A stretch of 64,000 nucleotides of DNA, taken from NCBI GenBank assembly GCA_017454905.1, contig JAFTCB010000033.1, forward strand, positions 1 to 64,000, in the 5' to 3' direction. The notes under the pieces were generated by a model. That model worked only from the letters and a program-made list of their open reading frames with translations, did not search any database and had not been told where the DNA came from. The position numbers and the translations under genes are program-made. Every line of letters starts with the position of its first letter. Positions within the stretch are counted from its first letter, which is position 1. Of the stretch, positions 42,495-51,693 are shown piece after piece. Source of the DNA: Bacteroidales bacterium (GTDB taxonomy: Bacteria > Bacteroidota > Bacteroidia > Bacteroidales > UBA932).

Positions 42495-44840
42495 CTAGAA
42501 AAACAATCCCGCCACCAGAAAGGCCAGCCAGGCGACCACCCAGGCCACCACGCACTGGAACACCACTACGAAGAAAGCCCACTTGCCGCCGAGTTCCCGC
42601 TTGACCGCGGCGATGGCAGCCACGCACGGCGTATACAAGAGGCAGAAGGCCAGCATCGGGATGGCCGTCAGCGCCGTCATCGATGCCGTCACGTTCAGCA
42701 CGCCCAGCGTCGCGACCACGCTCTCCTTCGCCAGGAACCCGGTCACGAGCGCCGTCACGATCCGCCAGTCTCCCAGGCCGAGCGGCGCGAAAACCGGAGC
42801 GATCACGCCGGCCACCGCAGCCAGCATGCTCTGCTCCGCATCCACGAGCTGCAGGCGCCAGTCGAAGCTCTGCAGCACCCAGATCACGATCGAGGCCACG
42901 AAAATCACGGTAAACGCCCGCTGCAGGAAGTCCTTGGTCTTGTCCCAGAGCAGATGCCCCACGTTCTTGGCTCCCGGCAGACGGTAATTCGGCAGCTCCA
43001 TCACGAACGGCGTCGGCTCGCCCTTGCGCTGCAGGTCCTTGCACACCAGCGCGATCAGGATACCCACCAGGATGGCGGACAGGTAGAGGATCACGAGCAC
43101 CAGTCCCCCGTGTCCGGGGAAAAACGCATCCGTGAAGAAGGCGTAGATCGGAATCTTCGCCGAGCAGCTCATGTACGGGGTCAGCAGGATGGTCATCCGG
43201 CGGTCGCGCGACGAAGGCAGCGTACGCGTGGCCATCACGGCCGGCACGCTGCAGCCGAAGCCGATCAGCAGCGGCACGATGCTCCGCCCCGAAAGGCCCA
43301 GGCGCCGCAGCAGCTTGTCGGTCACGAACGCAACGCGCGCCATGTAGCCACTGTCTTCCAGCATGGAAAGGAAGAAGAACAGGATAATGATGATCGGCAC
43401 GAAACTGACCACCGTCCCCACGCCGCCGAACACGCCGTCCACCACCAGGGAACGGACGGCATCGCTTACTCCCCAGTTCTGCATGCCGGCGTCCACGACG
43501 CCCGCCAGCCACTGGATACCCTGGTCCAGCAGGTCCTGGAGCGGCGCGCCGAGCACGTCGATGGACAGCCAGATCACCAGCGACATCACGACCACGAAGA
43601 TCGGAATCGCCGTCCAGCGCCCCGTCAGCACCTTGTCGATCCGGCGGCTGCGGCGATATTCCTTGCTCTCGTGCGGCTTCACGACGGTCTGCGCCGTGAG
43701 TTTGTGGATGAAGGCAAAACGCATGTCGGCCATCGCCGCATTGCGGTCCAGCCCACGCTCCCGCTCCATCTGGACGATGATGTGCTCCACCATCTCCTTC
43801 TCGTTCTGCTGCAGGCCCAGCGCCCGCTCGATGGCGGTATCGCCTTCGACCAGACGGCTCGCCGCGAAACGGACCGGGATCCCCGCACGCTCGGCATGGT
43901 CCTCGATCAGGTGCATGATGCCGTGCAGGCAGCGGTGTACGGCGCCGCCGTGATCGTCCTTGTCGCAGAAGTCCTGGCGGGCCGGGCGCTCCTGGAAGCG
44001 GGCCACATGCACCGCATGCTCGACGAGTTCCTCGATACCTTCGTTCTTCGACGCGGAGATCGGCACGACCGGCAGGCCGAGGATCTCCTCCATCTCGTTG
44101 ACACGGATGGAGCCGCCGTTGTTGCGCACTTCATCCATCATATTGAGCGCCAGCACCATCGGGACGTTCAGTTCCATCAACTGCATGGTCAGGTAGAGAT
44201 TGCGCTCGATATTGCCCGCGTCCACGATGTTGATGATGCCGCGCGGCTTCTCCTGCAGGATGAAGTCGCGGGAGACGATTTCTTCGGAAGTATAGGGAGA
44301 CAGCGAATAGATGCCCGGCAGGTCGGTGACCAGCGTCTCGGCATGGCCGCGGATCACGCCGTCCTTGCGGTCCACCGTCACGCCCGGGAAATTGCCGACA
44401 TGCTGATTGGCCCCCGTCAGCTGATTGAAGAGCGTGGTCTTGCCGCAGTTCTGGTTGCCCGCGAGGGCAAAGGTCAGCGTCGTCCCGTCAGGAAGCGGAT
44501 TCTCATGCGTCTTGTCATGGTATTTGCCGGCCTCGCCGTAGCCCGGATGGATGTCGGGATCCACGGAATGCACGGAAGTGTCGTCCGCCAGGCCGCCGGG
44601 AGTTTCCGGCAGTTCTTCCGCCGGTTCGACGGTGATCTGCGCCGCTTCGGCACGGCGGAGCGTCAGGGCATATCCGCTGACGCGCAGTTCCATCGGGTCG
44701 CCGAGCGGAGCATATTTGATGAGTTTGACGTGTGCGCCGGGAATCAGGCCCATGTCCAGGAAATGCTGGCGCAGGGACCCTTCGCCCCCTACTTGAAGAA
44801 TGACGGCGCTGCCGCCGACCGGAAGATCTCGAAGTGTCAT
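42495..44840 (-). CDS. feoB: FeoA-FeoB fusion, ferrous iron transporter
   Basis: 781 residues. Residues 1-75 are a FeoA/SH3-like domain (LRQHFLDMGLIPGAHVKLI), then a linker and the FeoB G domain: GNQNCGKTTLF (G1), FPGVTVDRK (G2), DLPGIYSL (G3), NMMDE (G4), ISASKNEG (G5). The membrane part contains two Gate-type regions (SFVPIIIILFFFLSMLEDSGYMAR with LLIGFGCSVPAVMATRT as the conserved cysteine block, strings cut to motifs). Fe2+ uptake across the inner membrane, GTP-dependent. FeoA-FeoB fusions are common in Bacteroidetes. A CATCTTTG -7-like box lies 21 nt upstream. Confidence 0.96.
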   Translation of the reverse strand: MTLRDLPVGGSAVILQVGGEGSLRQHFLDMGLIPGAHVKLIKYAPLGDPMELRVSGYALTLRRAEAAQITVEPAEELPETPGGLADDTSVHSVDPDIHPGYGEAGKYHDKTHENPLPDGTTLTFALAGNQNCGKTTLFNQLTGANQHVGNFPGVTVDRKDGVIRGHAETLVTDLPGIYSLSPYTSEEIVSRDFILQEKPRGIINIVDAGNIERNLYLTMQLMELNVPMVLALNMMDEVRNNGGSIRVNEMEEILGLPVVPISASKNEGIEELVEHAVHVARFQERPARQDFCDKDDHGGAVHRCLHGIMHLIEDHAERAGIPVRFAASRLVEGDTAIERALGLQQNEKEMVEHIIVQMERERGLDRNAAMADMRFAFIHKLTAQTVVKPHESKEYRRSRRIDKVLTGRWTAIPIFVVVMSLVIWLSIDVLGAPLQDLLDQGIQWLAGVVDAGMQNWGVSDAVRSLVVDGVFGGVGTVVSFVPIIIILFFFLSMLEDSGYMARVAFVTDKLLRRLGLSGRSIVPLLIGFGCSVPAVMATRTLPSSRDRRMTILLTPYMSCSAKIPIYAFFTDAFFPGHGGLVLVILYLSAILVGILIALVCKDLQRKGEPTPFVMELPNYRLPGAKNVGHLLWDKTKDFLQRAFTVIFVASIVIWVLQSFDWRLQLVDAEQSMLAAVAGVIAPVFAPLGLGDWRIVTALVTGFLAKESVVATLGVLNVTASMTALTAIPMLAFCLLYTPCVAAIAAVKRELGGKWAFFVVVFQCVVAWVVAWLAFLVAGLFF

Positions 44841-44895
44841 TGCTGCTTGTTATGCAAGGTACAAAGATGGCACTTTGACGCGTTTATTCCAATCC

Positions 44896-45783
44896 TCATT
44901 TATTGGGATTCGCCGGCAGGAAGGCTCCCTTCTGCCGGGATTGCTCCCGATACTCCTGCAGCTCCGGGAAACGGGCGCGCAACTCCGGGATGAAACGCCA
45001 CGGGACGGCGGAAAGATTCTTGATGCCCATCCCGGCCAGTTCCAGCACCTCGCGGATCCGCATCCAGTCCCAGTTGCGGTTCGGATCGCTCACCTTGACC
45101 ACGGTGGCGATGCACTTGAGGCGCATCCGTTTCTCCCGGCTGAGCCGGCGGTCGGAGCGGTCGTGCACCGCGGACGCGGCCGGCACCACCCCGCAATACA
45201 TCCCGTGGAAATGCAGGCGGTGGATCCAGTTGTCGTCTTCGCCATACTGCCTGAAGGCGGGCGAGAAGCCGCCTACGGTCTCGATGGCCTTGCGGCTCAC
45301 CAGCCAGTGGGCCGCCATCACGAAGGGCACTTCCACCACCAGTTTGTCGTTGTGGTAGCCGCGCAGGGCGGCATCCAGCATCTTTCCGCAGCGCTTGTCG
45401 AACCGCTTGTCCCGGCGCCCGTGCGCGGTCAACTGCATGGGGCTGAGGATCCCCCATTCCGGTTTATGGGCGGCGACAAGCCGTTCCAGCGTGTCCTTCT
45501 CCAGCCAGGCATCCTGATTGAGCAGGTAGGCGAACTGGTAGCCCTCATCCAGGGCGATGCGCAGTCCGATGTTGTTGGCGGCGCCGAAACCCAGGTTCTC
45601 TCCCGTCTCGATGATGCGCGTGTGCGGGAAATCCGTACGCACCAGCGGCAACGTGCCGTCCGTAGAGCCGTTGTCAATCAGCACGACATCTGCCGGAAGC
45701 GAGGATTTCTCCACGCTCCGCAGGCATCGCTGCACCCATTTCAGGGCGTTGTAGGTCACGATGATGACGAGGATGTTAGCCAT
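44896..45783 (-). CDS. GT2 family glycosyltransferase, rhamnosyltransferase-like
   Basis: 295 residues. GT-A fold: ILVIIVTYNALKWVQRCLRS, VLIDNGSTDGT, ENLGFGAANNIGL, LNQDAWLE (the DxD-like site), FVMAAHWLVSRKAIETVGGF and YGEDDNW. This subgroup includes WbbL-type rhamnosyl- and other deoxyhexose transferases of O-antigens. The gene overlaps the preceding GT2 by 8 nt, so they form a two-gene unit. Confidence 0.88.
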   Translation of the reverse strand: MANILVIIVTYNALKWVQRCLRSVEKSSLPADVVLIDNGSTDGTLPLVRTDFPHTRIIETGENLGFGAANNIGLRIALDEGYQFAYLLNQDAWLEKDTLERLVAAHKPEWGILSPMQLTAHGRRDKRFDKRCGKMLDAALRGYHNDKLVVEVPFVMAAHWLVSRKAIETVGGFSPAFRQYGEDDNWIHRLHFHGMYCGVVPAASAVHDRSDRRLSREKRMRLKCIATVVKVSDPNRNWDWMRIREVLELAGMGIKNLSAVPWRFIPELRARFPELQEYREQSRQKGAFLPANPNK

Positions 45784-46693
45784 GGGAACAACGGATGAAG
45801 ATTTCTTTGGGGCTGAGGCCGGAAAAGACCGTATGCATGACGTTCACGGCGGTCTGCCGCATCAGGGTATTGCGGTCCGTGCGGGGCAGGAAGGCGTATT
45901 TGCACACCCGGAGCGCTTCGTAGCACCAGATCAGCAGTTTCAGCGGCAGCGGCTCTCCGTAGAAGACCAGGGACCCGCGCACGCGCGCCGGCTTGATGGC
46001 CGCCTCCATGGCCGAGACCGACCCGCCTGCGACGTGGGTGATGGACACGTCCGCATCCACCCAGACCGTGTAGCCCCGGCGGTTGAGCAGGTCTCCCAGG
46101 GCGATGTCCTCCGGGGTGAAGAAGAAGCGCTCGTCAAACCAGCCGGCCTCCCGGAACACGTCGGTCCGGATCAGGAAACAGGCCCCGTTGAGCGTATAAG
46201 TCTGGAAGAGTCCTTCCCGCATCGACCAGCGGCCGGGGCGGGTCTCATCGACCCCGTGCAGGTAGTGCCGGGCGTAGCGCCACGCATTCCACGGGCCGCG
46301 CCCGCAGGTCTGGATGCGCCCGTCCGGGAAACGGATGCAGGGAGACAGCGCCGCGGCGCTGTCAGGCAAACGCCCGAAATCCTCCACCAGACGGTCAATG
46401 ACCGGCATGTCCATGAGGGTGTCGTCGTTGACGATGAAGCAATAGCGGCCGCGGGCCTGCCGGAGGGCCAGGTTGTTGTTCTCCGAGAACCCGTGGACCT
46501 CCCGGCTCTCGATCCAGGTCACCCACGGGAAATCGGCCTGCGCCCGGGCCAGGTTCTCCGGAGAGAAACGATAGGCCACCACGAAAGTCTCGCAAGGCAC
46601 GCCGGTGTAGTCCCGCACCCCCTCCAGACAGGGGTACAGGTTTTCCATGCGGTTCATGCACACGATGACGATACTGACCAGCGGCGCTTCCAT
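45776..46693 (-). CDS. GT2 family glycosyltransferase
   Basis: 305 residues from ATG 46693 (MEAPLVSIVIVCMNR), chosen because a -7 box ends 5 nt upstream; the longer frame would start inside the promoter and terminator. Motifs: SIVIVCMNRMENLYPCL, EVHGFSENNNLAL, FIVNDDTLM, LNGACFLIRTDVFREAGWFDE and FFTPEDIALGDLLNRRG. Makes a surface polysaccharide linkage of unknown type. The C-terminus has a hydrophobic patch (LKLLIWCYEALRVC). Confidence 0.88.
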   Translation of the reverse strand: MEAPLVSIVIVCMNRMENLYPCLEGVRDYTGVPCETFVVAYRFSPENLARAQADFPWVTWIESREVHGFSENNNLALRQARGRYCFIVNDDTLMDMPVIDRLVEDFGRLPDSAAALSPCIRFPDGRIQTCGRGPWNAWRYARHYLHGVDETRPGRWSMREGLFQTYTLNGACFLIRTDVFREAGWFDERFFFTPEDIALGDLLNRRGYTVWVDADVSITHVAGGSVSAMEAAIKPARVRGSLVFYGEPLPLKLLIWCYEALRVCKYAFLPRTDRNTLMRQTAVNVMHTVFSGLSPKEIFIRCSHG

Positions 46694-46698
46694 CAAGG

Positions 46699-46706
46699 CA
46701 AATATA
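46699..46706 (-). promoter_or_regulatory. -7 box TATATTTG, 5 nt from ATG
   Basis: Minus-strand TATATTTG followed by CCTTG and the ATG at 46693. It fixes the start of the GT2 gene. Confidence 0.6.
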
Positions 46707-46767
46707 CGGATTTTCTGCTGCTTTTCATCCAGATCGGCATCGTTGATTATCAACTGATTACAAAACA

Positions 46768-46791
46768 ACCTTCGGACAAAACGCCGAAGGT
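46768..46791 (-). terminator. terminator of the rpsP-rimM transcript
   Basis: ACCTTCGG / CCGAAGGT 8-bp stem; on the minus strand it is followed by TTGTTTTG. Flanked by an inverted pair TTGATTATCAA (46743) and TTGATAATCAA (about 46805). Confidence 0.7.
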
Positions 46792-46816
46792 GAAATCATA
46801 ACGCATTGATAATCAA

Positions 46817-47281
46817 TCAAAGCAATCCGGCAGGCAGATCGAGGTCGATCGTGCGGGATCCAGGATCAGCCGACAGGATGAGATCTTCGTGGAGCGGGAT
46901 CATCGCCTCACCGACATACAGGCAGAGATTCCCGGGGATGGGCTCCATGCCCGTGACGGTACCCACCAGCTCGCCGCGGTTGAGCAGCGTCCAGCCGGTG
47001 AAATCCAGTTCTTCCTCCTCTTCCCACTCCCCTTCGATGCTCAGCGCACGGCCCACGACTTCCTCCGCATCCTGCAGGGAGTCGATGTCGTTGAGATGGA
47101 TGATGGCCTTGGCCGTGCCGCGGGGCTGGAGATCACGGATAAAAAAGGGAACCGGCAGTCCATCGAATTCGATGAACACCGGTTCCTGAAGGTCGATCTC
47201 CCGGACGTCGATGTCGCGCACTCCGATCAGGAGGCCGCCATCGGTGCCGTTGGATTTGAGGATCTTGGCGATCTGGAGCAT
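46817..47281 (-). CDS. rimM: 16S rRNA processing protein RimM
   Basis: 154 residues, short for the family (about 170-180). LLIGVRDID, EPVFIEFDGLPVPFFI, GTAKAIIHLNDIDSLQDAEEVVGRAL form the N-terminal barrel; LDFTGWTLLN, GTVTGMEPIPGNLCLYV and EAMIPLHEDLI the PRC-barrel half. The usual GK..G..G.. opening is reduced (ILKSNGTDGGLLIG). Assists 30S head assembly and binds S19. Overlaps rpsP by 1 nt. Confidence 0.88.
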   Translation of the reverse strand: MLQIAKILKSNGTDGGLLIGVRDIDVREIDLQEPVFIEFDGLPVPFFIRDLQPRGTAKAIIHLNDIDSLQDAEEVVGRALSIEGEWEEEEELDFTGWTLLNRGELVGTVTGMEPIPGNLCLYVGEAMIPLHEDLILSADPGSRTIDLDLPAGLL

Positions 47282-47820
47282 TACGCCTCGGCAGGAGCCT
47301 CTGCAGCTTCCTCGGCCGGAGCCTCGGCAGCAGCGGCCTCGGCGGCCTTCTGGGCGGCAAGCTCTGCAGCCTTCTTGGCAAGCGCCTCGGCGCGGGCCTC
47401 GTTGACCTTGGTCTCCTCAGCCTTGGCAGCCTTGCGGGCCTCGATGGCGGCATTCTTGATGCCGGTCTTCTTGGCCTCGACCTTGGCGTCACGCTGAGCC
47501 TTCCAGTCGTTCCACTTCTTGTCGGCCTCTGCCTGGGTCAGGGCACCCTTGGCGACACCGCCGTCCAGGTGGTGGCGCAGCATCACGCCCTCATAGGAGA
47601 GGATGCGGCGGGCGGTGAGGGTCGGTTCGGCACCCACCTTCAGCCAAGCCAGGGCACGCTCGGAGTTGAGAATGATCGTAGCCGGGTTGGTGTTGGGGTT
47701 GTAGGAGCCGAGCTGCTCGATGAAACGACCATCGCGCGGGGAGCGCGAATCTGCCACAACAATGTGGAAGAATGCGAAATTCTTCTTACCGTGGCGCTGT
47801 AAACGGATTTTAACAGCCAT
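47281..47820 (-). CDS. rpsP: 30S ribosomal protein S16 with Ala/Glu-rich extension
   Basis: 179 residues; the S16 core is residues 1-80 ([25 protein letters not shown] cut to [31 protein letters not shown]). A long lysine-then-alanine/glutamate tail ([28 protein letters not shown]) follows, as in many Bacteroidetes. TATCTTTG at 47879-47886 gives a 58-nt leader, longer than for other genes here, which would suit post-transcriptional control of a ribosomal protein. Confidence 0.95.
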   Translation of the reverse strand: MAVKIRLQRHGKKNFAFFHIVVADSRSPRDGRFIEQLGSYNPNTNPATIILNSERALAWLKVGAEPTLTARRILSYEGVMLRHHLDGGVAKGALTQAEADKKWNDWKAQRDAKVEAKKTGIKNAAIEARKAAKAEETKVNEARAEALAKKAAELAAQKAAEAAAAEAPAEEAAEAPAEA

Positions 47821-47878
47821 TGTGAATCTGTTGTTTTAAAAATTTAACCTGAATTGCCCCTTCTCGAGGAGCGGACGG

Positions 47879-47886
47879 CAAAGATA
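47879..47886 (-). promoter_or_regulatory. -7 box TATCTTTG of rpsP-rimM
   Basis: Exact TAnnTTTG on the minus strand, 58 nt before the rpsP ATG. Confidence 0.5.
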
Positions 47887-47923
47887 GGTCAAAAGTCCGG
47901 AACACACAAGACTTTACGCGAAA

Positions 47924-48607
47924 TTATTTGTGCAGCAGGTAGCGGAATCCGGGATGGTTGCGGGAATTCTGCCCGGGAGGCAGGAGATAATCCCGCGGAA
48001 TGCCGCAGCGGCGCAGGCACCACATCAGCGAGAGCTGGTCGCGGCGGCACAGATGCAGCACCCGGTCCCACCACAGCTCGTCCAGGGCGACGATGTCGGG
48101 GTCATTGTGCCGGCGGAAGATGATATTGTTCTCGTTGAGGCCGGCATGGCGGGGCAGTCCGTGCAGCCACAGCCAGATCCAGACACGCAGCAGGCCGAAA
48201 GCCGTCAGGTATTTCATGTCGAAGCACTTGCGCGCCTCTTCATAGCTGCAGTCCCGGTCGGGATGCGTCACCCCGCTGTATTTCACCCCGGCCGTCCGTT
48301 TCGTGCGCGCGGCACGGTAGAGCGTGCCGTCCAGCAGGGCGATGTTGCCGTCGATCCACACGCTGCACTCGTATTCCGGGAGCACCCGGTGCGGGTGCAT
48401 CTTGGGCCAGCGGGAATCCAGCCCCGGATCGCCCAGGCTCTCCGGCAGTTCGCGGATCTCCCACACGCCGATACGTTCCGCCGTCTTCTCTCCCCGGCCC
48501 ACGAAGCAGATGAAATCGAACCCCTCTTCCAGGACGCGCGGCTGCTGCAGTTCGTCATAGCCGCCGATGATGCAGGTGTATATCGCTATCTTATCCATTA
48601 TATTCAT
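47924..48607 (-). CDS. DUF616 (TOD1/MUCI70-type) glycosyltransferase-like protein
   Basis: 227 residues from ATG 48607, an ATGA overlap with the flippase gene. KIAIYTCIIGGYDELQQP, FDFICFVGR, HRVLPEYECSVWIDGNIALLD and DRDCSYEEARKCF are the DUF616 blocks; WIDGN is the DxD-like position. The family is linked to polysaccharide or rhamnogalacturonan biosynthesis in plants and bacteria. Probably adds or processes sugar in the surface glycan made with the neighbouring flippase. Confidence 0.82.
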   Translation of the reverse strand: MNIMDKIAIYTCIIGGYDELQQPRVLEEGFDFICFVGRGEKTAERIGVWEIRELPESLGDPGLDSRWPKMHPHRVLPEYECSVWIDGNIALLDGTLYRAARTKRTAGVKYSGVTHPDRDCSYEEARKCFDMKYLTAFGLLRVWIWLWLHGLPRHAGLNENNIIFRRHNDPDIVALDELWWDRVLHLCRRDQLSLMWCLRRCGIPRDYLLPPGQNSRNHPGFRYLLHK

Positions 48608-50958
48608 TTTGCAGGCCGGCGGAGGACGAAATACCGTCCCAGATATTCGTCCATCGCGTCGGGATCGAAGGGCACGAAGCCGCTCCAGTGATAGAAGGTA
48701 TACTCGCCGAAGTACACCTGGCCGTCCGGCGTCTCGTAAAAATCGATGCGCACCTGCGGGAAATCTTCCGCGAGCGTGCGAGCCAGCTGGAGCATCTGCT
48801 CGAAATGGGCAGGCCGGGCCGGCGGCACGGCGGCGTTCGGATGCCCGTTGCGGATATCCAGATGCTGCCAGGATGTATCGAAGAAGTCGAATTTGGTCTC
48901 CTCGGCGGGGTTGTCGCGGTCGGTCGCCACGAACAGGAACCCCGGCTGTCCGCCGAAGCAGAAAATCTTGTAGTCCGCCAGGCCGGCGCCCAGGTATTCT
49001 TCCGCGAGGATGCGCGGCTGCAGCCCCTTGTAGGCCCACTCGCGGTCGCGGTGCCAGTAGTCGGAAGCGAGCGCGGCCGAAAGTTTCGCACAGGCGGCCT
49101 CCCGGTCGAACGCGGACTTATCCGCACACACGACCGTGCTGCCGCTGTCATGCGTACACTTCAGCACGAAGCGGTCCGGAAGGGCATCCCAGTCGATCTG
49201 TTCCGGATGCTCCCAGACGCCGAGCGTCGGGACGACATGCTGTGCACCGATGCGCTCCGCCACATAGGGCTTCACCGCCGCCTTGTCCACCAGGGTATGG
49301 TAGAGCGGGTTGCGGTCGTGGATCTTCTGCCACTGGATTTTCTCGTTGAACGTGGAAGGCGCGTTCAGGGGCAGTCCCCGGTCGAAGACGGCCCGGTACT
49401 TCGCCCGCAGGAAAAGCCCGTCAGGCAGCCATCTCCCGACCTTGCGGAGCAGGAAGCCCCGCTCGCCAGAAGTCAGCAGGTAGTACCAGGTGTAGTGCGC
49501 GGTCATCGCCCAGCCCAGCAGCGTGCCGGCCAGCAGGCGCCAGAAAGGCGCGAGCTGCGTCCCGCGCAGCAGGATCGGGAAAACCAGCGAGAAGCAGGTG
49601 GTCATCACCAGCAGCAGGATGAGCCGCAGGAACGGCTTGACCGGGAAACCGGTCAGCCTGTGGGCGATCACCACACGCTGCACGAAGACGACCAGGTACA
49701 CGGCGATGAAGATGATATAGGCCCAGAGCGGGCCGCCGCCCGCCTTGAAGACCAGCCAGACCAGCGGGAGGCACAGGTAGGAAGTCAGGCCCGTGACCAG
49801 ATAGTAACGCTTGACCCGCCCGGTCGCCTGCACAAGGGTAAGCAGCGAGTTGCCGGCCAGGTCCACCAGCAGGCCCGCCAGCGTCAGGCGCAGGAAGCCC
49901 GCCGCGTGGGGCGGCACCTTGTCGGGGCCCAGCCACAGGTCCAGCAGCCATTCCGCCTCCCCCAGCACGGGCACCAGGAAGACGAGGATCACCAGCCAGG
50001 AGTATTTGGCGCCTTTGCGCACCAGTTCGAAACAGTATTCCTTGTCGCCGGCCGCCCAGGACTTGGTGATCTGCGGGTTGATGGCGGTCAGGAAGTTGGA
50101 GACGAACTGCTTGACGATGTTCTCCACCTGCAGCGCCACGCCCCGGGCGGCATTGACCGCCACGCCGAAGAAGAGGTTCACCACCTGGTTGACGCCCTGC
50201 GTGTTGAACACATAGGCGCTCGAGCCGAAGAAACTCCAGCCCGCGAAGGCAGTCATTTCGCGCACGAGGGCGCTGTCCCAGCGGAGCGGGCCGCGCGCTT
50301 CCGCGAAATGGCGGCGGCAATACACGCCATAAGCCACCCGCACCAGCACGGCCACGGCCAGCATCAGCACCGCATACGTGACCAGTTTGTCGAAAGCGGA
50401 CACATACAGCAGCAGGGCCACGGCCAGCTTGAGCACCGCCTCGCCGAGACTGATCACCGCGAAAGCGGACATTCGCTCATGGGCGATGATCGTAGCGTTG
50501 AACGGGACGGAAAGCAGGCTCACCACCAGCACGCCCAGTGAGCAATGGAGCACCCAGTGCGCGGCATCCAGACGCCCGTCGGGGATGTCCAGCCGGTGGT
50601 TCAGCCACCACATGCCGGCCGTCTCCACCAGCACGCCCAGCAGCAACGCCAGGCCCAGCAGGATGACGATACCGGTCGAGAAAATGCTCCGCAGGCGCAC
50701 GGGATCCCCTTCGGAAAGGTGGGCCGCCAGGTAGCGGCTGATCGCCGCCGAAAGGGAGGTCGTGAGGAAGGTGAATACGGTCACCACCCCGCCCACGACA
50801 TTGTAGACACCGTAGTCGTCGATACCCAGCGTCCTGACCACCACGCGCGAGGTGAACAGGCCGATGAGCATCAGCAGGAACATACGGAAATACAGCAGGA
50901 GGGTATTGCGTGCAATCCTCCTGCTGTTTTCCGAAAGCTGTCCTGCAGCCTGCGGCAT
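48604..50958 (-). CDS. polysaccharide flippase fused to a TupA-type ATP-grasp domain
   Basis: 784 residues. Residues about 10-497 are a Wzx/MATE-type flippase with about 14 helices (LGIDDYGVYNVVGGVVTVFTFL cut to LGIDDYGVYNVVGG, NTQGVNQVVNLFFG, NAARGVALQVENIVKQF). Residues about 515-784 are an ATP-grasp TupA-like domain: STFNEKIQWQKIHDRNPLY, LVDKAAVKPYVAER, FVLKCTHDSGSTVVC, ILAEEYLG, DYKIFCFGG, VRIDFYE and YFGEYTFYHWSGF. TupA domains normally form separate proteins that act on glycan or peptide ends. No break or frame change separates the two parts. It is 4 nt behind the DUF975 gene and overlaps DUF616. Confidence 0.88.
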   Translation of the reverse strand: MPQAAGQLSENSRRIARNTLLLYFRMFLLMLIGLFTSRVVVRTLGIDDYGVYNVVGGVVTVFTFLTTSLSAAISRYLAAHLSEGDPVRLRSIFSTGIVILLGLALLLGVLVETAGMWWLNHRLDIPDGRLDAAHWVLHCSLGVLVVSLLSVPFNATIIAHERMSAFAVISLGEAVLKLAVALLLYVSAFDKLVTYAVLMLAVAVLVRVAYGVYCRRHFAEARGPLRWDSALVREMTAFAGWSFFGSSAYVFNTQGVNQVVNLFFGVAVNAARGVALQVENIVKQFVSNFLTAINPQITKSWAAGDKEYCFELVRKGAKYSWLVILVFLVPVLGEAEWLLDLWLGPDKVPPHAAGFLRLTLAGLLVDLAGNSLLTLVQATGRVKRYYLVTGLTSYLCLPLVWLVFKAGGGPLWAYIIFIAVYLVVFVQRVVIAHRLTGFPVKPFLRLILLLVMTTCFSLVFPILLRGTQLAPFWRLLAGTLLGWAMTAHYTWYYLLTSGERGFLLRKVGRWLPDGLFLRAKYRAVFDRGLPLNAPSTFNEKIQWQKIHDRNPLYHTLVDKAAVKPYVAERIGAQHVVPTLGVWEHPEQIDWDALPDRFVLKCTHDSGSTVVCADKSAFDREAACAKLSAALASDYWHRDREWAYKGLQPRILAEEYLGAGLADYKIFCFGGQPGFLFVATDRDNPAEETKFDFFDTSWQHLDIRNGHPNAAVPPARPAHFEQMLQLARTLAEDFPQVRIDFYETPDGQVYFGEYTFYHWSGFVPFDPDAMDEYLGRYFVLRRPAK

Positions 50959-50962
50959 AAGA

Positions 50963-51643
50963 TTAAGCGGTTACGGCTTCTTCGCCCCGCTCCGCCTTGA
51001 GGTCATTGTAGAAACCTGCCACGGCGCCCTGCATGTACGGCTCCAGCCAGAGCAGGCCGATTCCCAAGGTCATGATTGCGAGCAGGATCCAGCCGATGAA
51101 GCTGAGATACAGCCAGAAGAGGTCGAACTTGTGGCCTTTCATCATTTCGCGGCTGCGGGTGCTTGCCTCCCAGGCGCCGATCTCGGGGTGCTCCTCGAGG
51201 ATGTACGGGGTCATGGCATAGGCAAAGGACATGACGATGCCCGGGATGATGAACAGGAAGGTCCACAGCGCGATCTTGAGTTCCATCAGAAAAATACCCA
51301 GCACCTTGTGCAGGTAGTTGGACATGGAGATGTCCGTCATGTTGCGGGTCACATTGTAGTCCCGGCGCTCATAGAGCAGTTTGTTGGCGTTGGCGAAGCC
51401 GACGGTCAGCGGGAAAAGGACGAAAAGACACAACAGGAAGCTCGCACTTCCGCAGCCGAGCGCCAGCCCTACGTTGAAGTCGGCATGGGGGACGGCCTGG
51501 CCCTGGAGAAGCGTGGGGACCTGCACCGATCCGGTACAGACGACGGCCAGGACCGCATAGATCAGCGTTGCAATCACGGCCGGCGACCAGTTGCCGCGCA
51601 GGCGGTCCAGCGCAGCATTTTTGTATTCCTGATTGGTTTTCAT
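50963..51643 (-). CDS. DUF975 family membrane protein
   Basis: 226 residues with about five helices; the opening NQEYKNAALDRLRGNWSPAV and the VGFANANKLLYERRDYN loop fit DUF975, as does the IPGIVMSFAYAMTPYILEEHP block. Function unknown. TATCTTTG at 51676-51683 (minus) gives a 32-nt leader. It starts the transcript that continues into the flippase. Confidence 0.82.
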   Translation of the reverse strand: MKTNQEYKNAALDRLRGNWSPAVIATLIYAVLAVVCTGSVQVPTLLQGQAVPHADFNVGLALGCGSASFLLCLFVLFPLTVGFANANKLLYERRDYNVTRNMTDISMSNYLHKVLGIFLMELKIALWTFLFIIPGIVMSFAYAMTPYILEEHPEIGAWEASTRSREMMKGHKFDLFWLYLSFIGWILLAIMTLGIGLLWLEPYMQGAVAGFYNDLKAERGEEAVTA

Positions 51644-51693
51644 CTTGAAAAAGTTTTATAATTGCTTAGTACTTGCAAAGATAGTATTTTTCT

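Noticed and set aside
42471-44993. An 840-codon plus-strand frame over feoAB
   Set aside because: Antisense shadow of feoAB: repetitive His/Arg/Gln composition and no recognisable domain.
46694-46768. Longer start for the GT2 gene
   Set aside because: The extra 25 codons run through the -7 box and terminator region and lack family similarity.
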